Source: Azolla caroliniana (taxonomy: Eukaryota > Polypodiophyta). Taken from it: a DNA stretch of 64,000 nt. Under the pieces are notes generated by a model that did not search any database, was not told the origin of the DNA, and saw nothing but the letters and a program-made list of their open reading frames with translations. Numbering within the stretch: the first letter of the stretch is position 1; every line of letters starts with the position of its first letter. Positions 40,745-49,877 of this stretch are shown one piece after another. Where the stretch lies: positions 13,950,001-14,014,000 of the forward strand of contig JBHGNT010000018.1 of the NCBI GenBank assembly GCA_043228905.1. Direction: 5' to 3'. The position numbers and the translations under genes are program-made.

Positions 40745-42604
40745 ATGATTACGTTCCGACGGGGAAAAACAAAGGTACGAGTACCAACACAACAAAGGAA
40801 GGGCACTGGCAAGGACCTGACACCGTTATATGCGGAGTGTGTCAATATGCTGGAGGGATTAGCGGATGAAGAAGAAGAGCAGTACTTGCTGGAGAACCCG
40901 AAGATTGTACCCCTCTTCGAAATTGACGTCGCGGAGGCAGTATCACCCTACTTACTGCAACCGGAGGAAACCGAAGCGGAACCGAATAAAGAAGCAATCC
41001 GGGAGTTACGGCATGCGCAGGAGGCGTTGGAAAGGGAAATGGCCGTATCCCAGCGCGTAAAAGCATCCCAATTAGAAGAAGTAAATCTAGGAACGACGGA
41101 GGAGGCAAAACCGGTGCACATCGCCAAAGAAATGAATGCAGAGAACAAAACAGGGATAATTACACTCCTCAACGAGTTTCGCGACGTCTTTGCCTGGTCG
41201 TATGAGGATATGAGAGGACTGGATCCTCAGTTGTATCAGCACCAGATACATCTGAGCAAAGACGCCAAGCCGGTGGCACAACGGCGGTACCGGATGAACC
41301 CAAACTACGCCACCAAAGTCAAGGAGGTGATCGACAAATTACTGAGGGTCGGCTTCATCCGGCCCGTAAAGAAATCTACATGGTTGAGCCCGATTGTAGT
41401 TGTACCGAAAAAGAACGGAAAACTTAGAGTTTGTGTCGACTACCGGAAGCTCAATGCGTCAACGGTAACGGATGCATTTCCCCTTCCGTTTACGGATGGA
41501 GTTTTGGATGCCGTCGCCGGCCATGAAGTCTACAATTTCTTAGACGGATTCAGCGGGTATAATCAGATCCGGATGCACCCTGAGGATCAAGAGAAAATGG
41601 CTTTCGTCACCGAATGGGGAGTGTTTGTTTCGGTGGTGATGATGTTCGGGCTGAAAACGGCACTAGCAACATTCCAACGGATCATCATGGAGATCTTTGG
41701 CGAATACATACCGGCTTTTATGCAGGTGTTCCTTGACGACTTCGCCGTCTATAGTAGAGAAGAAGATCATTTGCAGCATCTCAGACTATGTCTAGAGAAG
41801 TGTAGGGCGTACCGGCTAAGCCTGAATCCGGCGAAGTGTGTATTTGGAGTGGCTAGCAGAACGCTACTAGGGCATATAGTAAGCAAGGAAGGCATTGGCG
41901 TAGATCCGGACAAAGTGAAAGTAATCCGGGAAGCACCGGCCCCGGCAATGACAAAGGCATTGAGCCGTTTCCTAGGACAAATCCGCTGGCATAGCCGTAT
42001 TCTCCGATATTTGGCAGACCTGGCTACACCTCTGCATACGGTAGTACATCGAACACCGTTCCAATGGACCGACATCGAAGACAAGGCCTACCGGGCACTA
42101 AAGTTGTTATTGTCACAAGCACAGGTAGTGCAACCTCCCGATTGGAGTAAAGAGTTTCATATGTTCGTGGACGCTTCCGATATCGCAATCGGCAGCGCGC
42201 TCATGCAGCTTACCGAGCCAAGGTGGTACCGGCCAGTGTACTATGCCAGCCGGAAGCTATCCCAAGCGGAACGAAATTATTCTACCACGGAAAGGGAAGC
42301 TTTAGGAATGATCTACAGTGTAACAAAATTCAGGCATTATTTATTGGGAAGAAAGTTCTCCTTTCATGTAGATCATTCGACACTCCTCTACCTAGTATCC
42401 AAAGCGTCACTTATCGGTAAGTTGGCCCGGTTGACTTTGTTGTTGCAAGAGTTCGAATTCGAGATATTCCACCGACCCGGCATACAGCATGCGGTAGTAG
42501 ATTATCTAAGCCGGTTAGATTCCGGGGAGACAGGTGACGGAGTACCGGACGAGTTTCCGGATGCAGAGCTTTTTCGAGTCACCACAGAAACGGCAACAGA
42601 TTGA
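40745..42604 (+). CDS. Reverse transcriptase and RNase H of element E
   Basis: 619 codons open. The N-terminal linker (ITFRRGKTKVRVPTQ) leads into a region with VFAWSYEDMRGLDPQL. RT motifs: SPIVVVPKKNGKLRVCVDYR, FLDGFSGYNQIRM, MMFGLKTALATFQR (family consensus has PFGLKNA) and FLDDFAVYS at about residues 329-337, both Asp intact. The thumb includes RFLGQIRWHSR. RNase H has MFVDASDIAIGSAL, TEREALGMIYSV, and HVDHSTLLYL. It ends at a TGA (42602-42604) just before integrase. Within E this is the best preserved domain. The frame is complete but depends on an upstream protease that is broken. Confidence 0.92.
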   Translation: MITFRRGKTKVRVPTQQRKGTGKDLTPLYAECVNMLEGLADEEEEQYLLENPKIVPLFEIDVAEAVSPYLLQPEETEAEPNKEAIRELRHAQEALEREMAVSQRVKASQLEEVNLGTTEEAKPVHIAKEMNAENKTGIITLLNEFRDVFAWSYEDMRGLDPQLYQHQIHLSKDAKPVAQRRYRMNPNYATKVKEVIDKLLRVGFIRPVKKSTWLSPIVVVPKKNGKLRVCVDYRKLNASTVTDAFPLPFTDGVLDAVAGHEVYNFLDGFSGYNQIRMHPEDQEKMAFVTEWGVFVSVVMMFGLKTALATFQRIIMEIFGEYIPAFMQVFLDDFAVYSREEDHLQHLRLCLEKCRAYRLSLNPAKCVFGVASRTLLGHIVSKEGIGVDPDKVKVIREAPAPAMTKALSRFLGQIRWHSRILRYLADLATPLHTVVHRTPFQWTDIEDKAYRALKLLLSQAQVVQPPDWSKEFHMFVDASDIAIGSALMQLTEPRWYRPVYYASRKLSQAERNYSTTEREALGMIYSVTKFRHYLLGRKFSFHVDHSTLLYLVSKASLIGKLARLTLLLQEFEFEIFHRPGIQHAVVDYLSRLDSGETGDGVPDEFPDAELFRVTTETATD

Positions 42605-43124
42605 ACGGTGGCACAAGAAGATAAGTGGCTAACTAATATGCACCAGTTTTTGAGTACCGGATTGCCACCGGAGGAGATGAACCGGGACGAGAGAAAACGC
42701 CTGGCGGTACAGAGCCGGCACTTCTGTTTACTACAGGACACGCTATACCACAAAGGTGCAAACGGTATCTGGCGACGAGTGGTGCGCAACGAAGAGAAGG
42801 AGGTAATACTACGGGAGGTAGACTGCGGAGTTGTCGGAGGCCATTATGCCGGAGATGCAACGACAAGGAAAGTATGGCAAAGTGGCCTATGGTGGCCAAC
42901 CACATTGAAAGATGCAGTCCGGTATGCGAAGGAGTGTGATCTATGCCAACGAATAGGTCAGCCAACGGAGCAAGCTCGGATGCCACACCAGCCAGTCCTA
43001 CCACTAGAACCATTCCAGAAATGGGGGCTGGATTTCGTCGGGCCATTTAAACCACCGGCAATGAGAACCGGCAACCGGTACGTGATCGTCGCGACGGATT
43101 ACTGCACTAAGTGGGTGGAAGCGA
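42605..43124 (+). pseudogene. integrase of element E, cut by element G
   Basis: Directly after the TGA the frame continues with [15 protein letters not shown], the zinc region ([28 protein letters not shown]) and the first catalytic motif GLDFVGPF, up to [12 protein letters not shown]. There the LTR of G begins (43125). The rest of the core (second Asp, Glu) and the C-terminal domain do not reappear after G, so about 0.8-1 kb of E has been lost. Confidence 0.9.
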
Positions 43125-43800
43125 TGTCGTGCCTCTCGGCTCCGGATCGTTGCGTGAGTCGGGTGGGAACCACCGAGGTTTTGGACTAGGAGGAAGAGGA
43201 ATACAACTTAAGGCTAGTTATGAATAGTAGAAAGAGAAGTAAGATAGCAATCTCGTGAATCCCACGAGTTTAGTGTATTTAAAACAATATTTAGATTATA
43301 AGAGTAATTTTGATGGCAAAATTCGTGAATCCCACGAATATATTAGATTGATCAATCCTTGTATATTAACCAACAACCTTATACATATTTCTCTCCTCCT
43401 TATAAAGACGGAAGAGGCTAAGCATGGCTTCATGCTTTTTCACCAAAAGTGTCCATGCACACTAAATGTGCATGTGATGCTTTGTCATTTCCTAAGTATA
43501 GGGCTCATGCACGCTAGATGTGCATGAGTCACTTTTAATGTCACGTGTAAATAAAATATTCACACCCTAAAGAATACATGATTTTTACCTTTTAATAAAG
43601 GTATGTGTAAATAGAGGTCTTATACGTATTAAATCTATATGTATAACACTAAAGATAAGTTAGTACAATGGTAAACTTGAGGTTTATCTACGTGGAGGTG
43701 CAAGGTTTGAATCCTGCCCTATGCACGTGATAAGTATTTTGACATATTATTTATTTATTTATATGTATTTAAAATCGGATATATTATTTTATGGTTTTCA
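43125..43800 (-). repeat. 3' LTR of gypsy G
   Basis: Ends TGTCGTGCC (plus-strand left) and GGTTTTCA (right). It contains two ATTCGTGAATCCCACGA-like short repeats and a tRNA-like module. The sequence CACTAAATGTGCATG, imperfectly repeated, lies near 43460-43530. Confidence 0.93.
43655..43720 (+). other. tRNA-like module in the 3' LTR of G
   Basis: A box TAGTACAATGG at 43661-43671 and B box GGTTTGAATCC at 43704-43714, exactly 32 bases apart. Sense on the plus strand, so antisense to G, and near the start of its U3. The B box is a textbook match to GGTTCRANYCC with one change. Two further T-stem pairs are possible, but there is no full cloverleaf. Confidence 0.72.
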
Positions 43801-45838
43801 CGTAGTGTGTGGAATACACTACGACACTCGCCCCCTCCGAACCCGCACATCCTCCGGTATGTGCCGAAGTTCTCGATTCCTCATATCCGTCTTCACCCAA
43901 AGCTTCCTCCGATTCTCCCCTTATGTCGACTATGAGTTGTAATTCACTTTCTGCGCTTCCCGCATCACCGTGGTCTTCGTCCGATTGCTTCTCATTGTCG
44001 GCCTTGGCTTGGATCACATAGGGTTTGTCGTCGGTCCGCTTCTTGAAAATCTTCACCCGCTTCCCGGCTATAGGCACTTGTAGTACTGTTCCATCCAACT
44101 CGGACAGTCGGTACGTTCCGTTGTCAAAGACTTTCCGAACCTCGTATGGCCCGAACCACCTTTTCGCGAATTTCCGCATCGTTGTATGTTGATGGTCCAA
44201 ACTACTGTCATAGACGATCACCCAATCTCCTTCTTCAATCCTCCTCGGTCGTAGTCGGTGCTTTGTGTCGAACCGGCTTTTGTTCTGGAATCGTGCTTCT
44301 TGTTGTCGGCGTATTGCTTCCACTATGTCTGCCGGTCTTCCCTCTAGTTTTCGTATCCGGACCGCAAGTAGTTCTTCCCGGCTCATCTCTTCCTTCCACG
44401 GTAGCACTGTCCATGTTGCGATCGCGGTTTCCGTCGGCATTACCGGTGCTTGTCCGATCATGAGTTCTGTCGGCATGTAACCGGTTACGGAGCTATGCGT
44501 CGTCCGATCCGCCCATAGTGCATACGAAAGCATCTGCGGCCAGTCCTTCACCTTTCCATCGCATGCCTTCGCAAGTGCTTTCACGATCGGACTATGTCCT
44601 CGTTCGATTTTCCCGTTGGCCTCCGGATTGTATGCCGTTGTCAGCGTTAACCGAACTCCGTATTTGGCGAAGAATCCCCTAGCTTTGTCCGAGTCGAGTT
44701 CTCCTCGGTCCGCAATCACTTGTCCTACGCACCCGTACCTGCAAAATACTTCCTCCAAAAGAAATTGGCATACCGCGGAACACGTTTTCCTCTGAAGCGC
44801 TCGACCTTCTACTTGATTCGTGAGATCTTCCCGAGCTAATACCAAGTATTTCTTTTGTCCGATCCCGATCGGCATGGCCACTATGTCGACCATCCACTTG
44901 AAGTTGATTGTCGGTGAGAATGTCGGATGTAACTCATCTCGATGTCGAACCCCGGAGTAGACTTGACATTTCTCGCAGCTTTCTGTGAACTCCGCGACAT
45001 CTTTGTACATTTTCTTCCACCAATATTTTTGCTTGATCTTCACAAATGTTGCCCATGTTCCTCGGTGTCCAGCCCAATCGGATTCGTGAAACTCGGACAT
45101 TATCCGGTTTCGTTGCTCTTTTGTCCCGACTACTCGAAGTGGTATACCATCCGGTCTTTACGGCGCCCTCCATATTAATCCGTTTTCCAAGAAGAACTTT
45201 TGGACTTGCCTCTTCTTCCTTCGGATCTCGGCTCTTCTTCCTTTATTGTTTGTTGAATCCTCGGCCTGTTGTAACATCTTTCTGATCATCAAGCTTTCTC
45301 CCTCGTATTCTTCTTCCCGGAATTCTCGGATTACGTTCACTCGGCATATGTGCTCCGACGCGAAGTAGTCTTCGAAAACTTCTTCATTATCCGATTCGGT
45401 TATATCGTCTCCGAACCGAGCCCTTGATAACATATCCGCTACCGCGTTGTCCTTCCCCGAGATGTGTCGAACCTCCAGATTAAGCGACTTGACATATGCA
45501 ACCCACCTTAGCATAGCTACATCCGGTATCGTACAACACCGCATCATCCCGAGTATCGGAAGACAATCCGTCTCGATCACCACTTCGGCTCCGATCAAAT
45601 AATCCCGATCCGATTTTATTGCCGACACGACTCCCCACAATTCTCTTTTGACTTGTGCATATCCACGTTGCCTTTCGTTGAGAACCTTTGCTCCGAATCG
45701 GATCGGATACCGCGAACCATCCGAGTTGGCTTGATTGATGACCCACCCGATACCGGTTGGACTTGTATCAACCATTACTATGATTGGTCGGTCGTAGCTC
45801 AGCTTCTTAAGTGCTTCCGCCCTCCGAACTTTCGGCAT
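43801..45838 (-). pseudogene. RNase H and integrase of element G
   Basis: The RNase H frame 45838-45158 has VMVDTSPTGIGWVINQ, NERQRGYAQVKRELWGVVSA and ETDCLPILGM, ending VRHISGKDNAVADMLSRARF. The integrase frame 45100-43784 has GHRGTWATFVKIKQKYWW, CEKCQ, a core with MVDIVAMPIG, IADRGELDSDKARGF and PEANGKIERGH (D, D and E all present), and a C-terminal domain WFGPYEVRKVFDNGTYRLSE. After this comes an acidic tail to the LTR with no chromodomain. A short frame change separates the two frames. Integrase looks intact. Confidence 0.9.
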
Positions 45839-46920
45839 CCCCGATCATCCATAGTCTCATCTTTTTCTTCTACCGCGCATCCTTTCATCGGAATGTAATC
45901 GAGGAACAGCATCGTTATCTCCGGAATGCAGTCTCGAAGCACCTTGTTCATCCCGTTCATCATATGAGCAACCGAGTTTGTCGCTCCTTGTGGTAGTGTG
46001 CACATTCGGACCAATCCTATCGGTGTTCGCATGGTTGTGATGTCTCGGCTCTCCACGGCTAGTTGGAATTGGTCATACCCCGAGTATAGGTCTCCGATGG
46101 AGTATATCGCACGACCGGCAAAAGCTTCCACAAATTCGTCCACTATCGGACCAGCTCCCGAGTTCCAGATCGTGACCTTATTCACCGGTTGCAAGTCTTG
46201 CATAAATCGGAGTGATCCATTCTTCTTTGGAACCGTAAACCATCGATTTGAGTGCGGAGCAGTTGATGGCTCTAGAATCCCCATCGCCACCTTTTCCTTG
46301 AGCAAGTCAATGACTTTCGGAATATGCGCTCGTGGCACCGGAATCGGCTTCAGGTTCCACGGTACATGGTCAATCGTGAAGATCACCATCGGCTCCACTA
46401 TTCTCGGATCGACGCACCCTATCTCCCTTGATGTAAATGCAAACTCTTTGCCGTGTTGCTCCAACATCTCACGAAACCGTTCTTCTTCTTTTTGTAATAG
46501 GAACCCACCTCCACCGATCCGAAGTTTCATCCAGGTCTCATCCGTGAAGGCATGTCCGATATCCACGGACTTCCGAAGTGTCGGATCTCCCGAGACTTCT
46601 TTCCTCTTTTGTTTGCTATCGGCGGGTAGTGGTCCCGCGGCCGGTTTCACCTTCTTCTCCACGGTCTTGTATTTCGTACTTACCATTGCTTCTTCTTTGC
46701 AGAGCGTATCCGGCTCCATTTTCGCAATGATCTCGTACATCTTGACCGATTCCACCGGGACTACCTGGTTCCCTGGGCTTTTATCTTCCGCAAGCTCTTC
46801 AAGTCGTTGTAGCGTGCTCCCATAGAACACTTCTTCGACTATCCCCACGATTTCTTCATCTTCTTTTATTATTGATGCCGACCGCAACTTATCCTCCACT
46901 TGTCGGTATCCTTTCTTCAA
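45799..46920 (-). pseudogene. Reverse transcriptase of element G, internally deleted
   Basis: RT fingers and palm: VPKKNGSLRFMQDLQPVNK, SIGDLYSGYDQFQLAV, LPQGATNSVAHMM, and the catalytic box as MLFLDYIPMKG, where the second Asp is Tyr. Soon after (ETMDDRGCRKF) the reading jumps into the RNase H region, so the RT thumb and connection domain (100 residues or more) are missing. This, more than the single residue, rules out activity. The N-terminal part carries a linker rich in Lys and Glu. Confidence 0.87.
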
Positions 46921-47054
46921 TCCTCCGGTTACGGTCGTGTACGTAGATGCCCCATCCGGACCGATTCGTACATGTTTTGCTCCGAGAGTTTTCTTCCTGT
47001 GTGGGGTATCAGGGCTTCTCGGACTATCACTTCCCCACTTCGCAACAGTCCGCT

Positions 47055-47738
47055 TTAAAAATCCATTCTCACTTGGGACAAGAGTTCCCTCTTGTTCCTT
47101 TCGTGATTTGCCGGCACCGTTAGGAATTGGACGGATTTCCCACCGTTTTGGCTCCGAATTGGCGCAAAAGCCGCACCGCTATCGAGCACCTTCGTCTCCA
47201 TCCGTGATGCCGTGATAAAGGGTTGGCCGAGGATGACGGAATGTGAAACCTCATCTTGCACGAAGAAATTTTGGTCGATCTCGACATCCCCGATCTTCAC
47301 CGTCACATCCGGACAAGCCGCAAATAGATCTTCCGTTGCTTTGGTGGCTGCCCGAATCTTCCATCCATGGTTGGTGTTAATAGGCCACTTCCCCTTCCGG
47401 TAGAACTCCTTGGACATCAAGTTGATCTCCGATCCGTGATCAATCAATGCTAGCACAGGTTCTTTGATGTTGCCGATTCGGACCAGAGTCTCCGTAGTCG
47501 CGCGTGCCCAATGTGGCCTTGTATAGTGGGAGTTCGGAATTTCGTCCTCCACTTCGGTGTCGTTCATTAAAACGGTGTTCGCATTCACCCTTGGAGTATT
47601 TTCCTCCGTACTTTGTCTTTTTCGCTTCACGAGATCCACGAGAAGATCGTGGAACTCCTTCTTTGCTATTCCAAGTAGCTCCCGAAGTGAGAAATCTACC
47701 CGGCTATCCAAGATTCTTTCCTCGAACACTCTATTCAA
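47055..47738 (-). pseudogene. Protease of element G
   Basis: 227-codon frame. The N-terminal part, DFSLRELLGIAKKEFHDLLV, looks like a link from gag. Active site ALIDHGSEINLMSKEFYRKG (Asp present, DHG in place of DSG or DTG). The end strand is VILGQPFITASRMET. Between 47055 and 46920 a frame change leads into RT. DHG is also found in some fungal and plant gypsy proteases, so it may be natural here. Confidence 0.8.
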
Positions 47739-47812
47739 GTCGGTTTGTTGTTCTATGTCCGAGGCGAGCTTGAATGCCGGAGTCGCCTTTTCTTTTCCCT
47801 TACCTCCGGAGT

Positions 47813-49096
47813 TTAGCTTTCCGATATCTTTGATGGCCCGGCCGCATCCTCCGTGCGTCGTCGTTTCTCGTCCACATACACCTTATGCAATTGACATAGG
47901 GCGTATACGCTATTCTTGTCGACAGGGCACTCCCATCCCGTAGCTTCCCGGACAGCTTCCGCGGTGCTTCGGATCTCGTTGGAGTCGGTTTTCTCGATGT
48001 TTTCTAGAACTTCCGGCCAAAAAGACGTCTTTGCTCTCGATGACTCCCCGACACATATTCCCGCGGTTGTCGCATAGTTGCTTCTTGCTGCTAATTCCTC
48101 CTCGAGCACCTTCTTCATGCCGCCTTTCCGGAAGTTCGGTCGGAGTGGCTTCCGAGAGTCCATCGAATGAATCCGGTTTCCCTCGTAGTAGATGAGATCC
48201 CGCCGTAGCGCCTCCTTATGCTCGTCGCAATCCCTCCGATCGTGTTCGGCGCTATCGCACCATATGCACTGTCGGTCCGTATACTTGGAGCTTGTGGGGC
48301 GGTCATCCGACTTCTTCACCATCGCGATCTTCAGATTCTCCATCTCCTTCAATAGTTGCTCCACCGTAGATGCATCAATCCCCTTCTCGGTTGTAGTCTC
48401 CCGAGCCCTCGGTTGATGGTCTTCCAATCCGGTTCTCGGTTTCGGAATCGGTTCTGAAACCCTCTTTTCCTCATTGGCAAGCCATTGCCCCCTCTTCGTG
48501 TATTGCACGACGATATCCCGCACGCTTTCCCATGTTTCGGTGAGGCCACTCTCCGTCGTCGTGTCCTCCAAGAGCACTCTGAGATCTTTCCGGTCCCGGA
48601 CGTCCACGGCTCGCAAGAACATGATCACCTTGTCCGGTACGAGGATAGCTTGATCTCTTGCGGACAACCTCCCGAACCGGCTTTCGAATGCCGAAAACAC
48701 ATCAATGACCTTCAATCCCTTGTCCGGCGTCTCCACCCAATCTTCGAATCCCCTTCGCGTCGCATTGGAGGAATCCTCGATGGCGAACGTCCTCTTTAGC
48801 TGTTCTTCAAACACCTCCCATGTCGGATTTTGTTGTCGTAGCCCATGGATGCTTGCTTGAAGCCCGTCGGTCACCACCCGGTTGAAGGACGTCACTTGCA
48901 GTCCTTCCGATATTCCGCACCGTAGCATCTCCGCCTTGTAGTCCCGAAGATACCGCGACACGTCTTTCCCGTTGAATTGCCCGTTTCGTTGCACGAGCCG
49001 CTCCACTGATGCTGCTATCTCCGACATCGCAGGTTGTTCTTGTAGCATGCGCTCGAACATCATCATCATGTTGCTAGCCTCCGGTTGATTTTCCAT
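47813..49096 (-). CDS. gag of element G
   Basis: 427 codons from MENQPEASNM at 49096, 19 bases from the primer site. Capsid core: DVSRYLRDYKAEMLRCGI, TWEVFEEQLKRTFA, DVFSAFESRFGRLS. A linker with RPTSSKYTDRQ is followed by the knuckle CIWCDSAEHDRRDC (CX2CX4HX4C). A further 130 residues without known motif come after it. The frame is intact and probably gives the particle protein. It is followed by the protease in a different frame. Confidence 0.85.
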   Translation of the reverse strand: MENQPEASNMMMMFERMLQEQPAMSEIAASVERLVQRNGQFNGKDVSRYLRDYKAEMLRCGISEGLQVTSFNRVVTDGLQASIHGLRQQNPTWEVFEEQLKRTFAIEDSSNATRRGFEDWVETPDKGLKVIDVFSAFESRFGRLSARDQAILVPDKVIMFLRAVDVRDRKDLRVLLEDTTTESGLTETWESVRDIVVQYTKRGQWLANEEKRVSEPIPKPRTGLEDHQPRARETTTEKGIDASTVEQLLKEMENLKIAMVKKSDDRPTSSKYTDRQCIWCDSAEHDRRDCDEHKEALRRDLIYYEGNRIHSMDSRKPLRPNFRKGGMKKVLEEELAARSNYATTAGICVGESSRAKTSFWPEVLENIEKTDSNEIRSTAEAVREATGWECPVDKNSVYALCQLHKVYVDEKRRRTEDAAGPSKISES

Positions 49097-49114
49097 CTCC
49101 TTGCCACCCGGTAC

Positions 49115-49132
49115 TTCACGTCGGGTTCACCA
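49115..49132 (-). other. Primer binding site of G, tRNA-Trp
   Basis: On the minus strand TGGTGAACCCGACGTGAA lies four bases after the 5' LTR. Its complement, TTCACGTCGGGTTCACCA, is the 3' end of plant tRNA-Trp with CCA as I remember it, an 18-base full match. Tryptophan tRNA is also the known primer of some vertebrate retroviruses. For plant gypsy elements it is unusual. Confidence 0.82.
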
Positions 49133-49136
49133 ACTG

Positions 49137-49812
49137 TGTCATGCCTTTCGGCTCCGGATCGTTGCGTGAGTCGGGTGGGAACCACCGAGGTTTTGGACTA
49201 GGAGGAAGAGGAATACAACTTAAGGCTAGTTATGAATAGTAGAAAGAGAAGTAAGATAGCAATCTCGTGAATCCCACGAGTTTAGTGTATTTAAAACAAT
49301 ATTTAGATTATAAGAGTAATTTTGATGGCAAAATTCGTGAATCCCACGAATATATTAGATTGATCAATCCTTGTATATTAACCAACAACCTTATACATAT
49401 TTCTCTCCTCCTTATAAAGACGGAAGAGGCTAAGCATGGCTTCATGCTTTTTCAACAAAAGTGTCCATGCACACTAAATGTGCATGTGATGCTTTGTCAT
49501 TTCCTAAGTATAGGGCTCATGCACGCTAGATGTGCATGAGTCACTTTTAATGTCACGTGTAAATAAAATATTCACACCCTAAAGAATACATGATTTTTAC
49601 GTTTTAATAAAGGTATGTGTAAATAGAGGTCTTATACGTATTAAATCTATATGTATAACACTAAAGATAAGTTATTACAATGGTAAAGTTGAGGTTTATC
49701 TACGTGGAGGTGCAAGGTTTGAATCCTGCCCTATGCACGTGATAAGTATTTTGACATATTATTTATTTATTTATATGTATTTAAAATCGGATATATTATT
49801 TTATGGTTTTCA
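49137..49812 (-). repeat. 5' LTR of gypsy G
   Basis: 676 bp, TGTCATGCC (left end, plus strand) to GGTTTTCA. Differences from the other LTR include TTCAACAA for TTCACCAA, ACGTTTTAA for ACCTTTTAA, TTATTACAA for TTAGTACAA and TAAAGTTG for TAAACTTG. Confidence 0.94.
49667..49732 (+). other. tRNA-like module in the 5' LTR of G
   Basis: A box TATTACAATGG at 49673-49683 and B box GGTTTGAATCC at 49716-49726, again 32 bases apart. It is the same module as at 43661, with two changes in or near the A box. Confidence 0.7.
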
Positions 49813-49877
49813 CCTCCAGCGGCGGCCGGTGAAGAGCACCGCAGAATCAGCCGGGAAACGTTCGGACCCACAGAGGG

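Larger units (their letters stand above)
43125..49812 (-). mobile_element. Gypsy element G nested in E
   Basis: 6688 bp with two 676-bp LTRs that differ at about six positions by eye, making it the youngest element here. Minus-strand order: 5' LTR, tRNA-Trp primer site, gag, protease, RT, RNase H, integrase, 3' LTR. It is not closely related to E or F: gag, protease (DHGSE) and integrase text are distinct. The flanks (AGCGA on the left, CCTCC on the right) do not match, so no target duplication remains. Confidence 0.93.

Noticed and set aside
43255-43527. 90-codon frame repeated in both LTRs of G
   Set aside because: It occurs twice only because the LTR does. It starts at a non-ATG codon and shows no domain.
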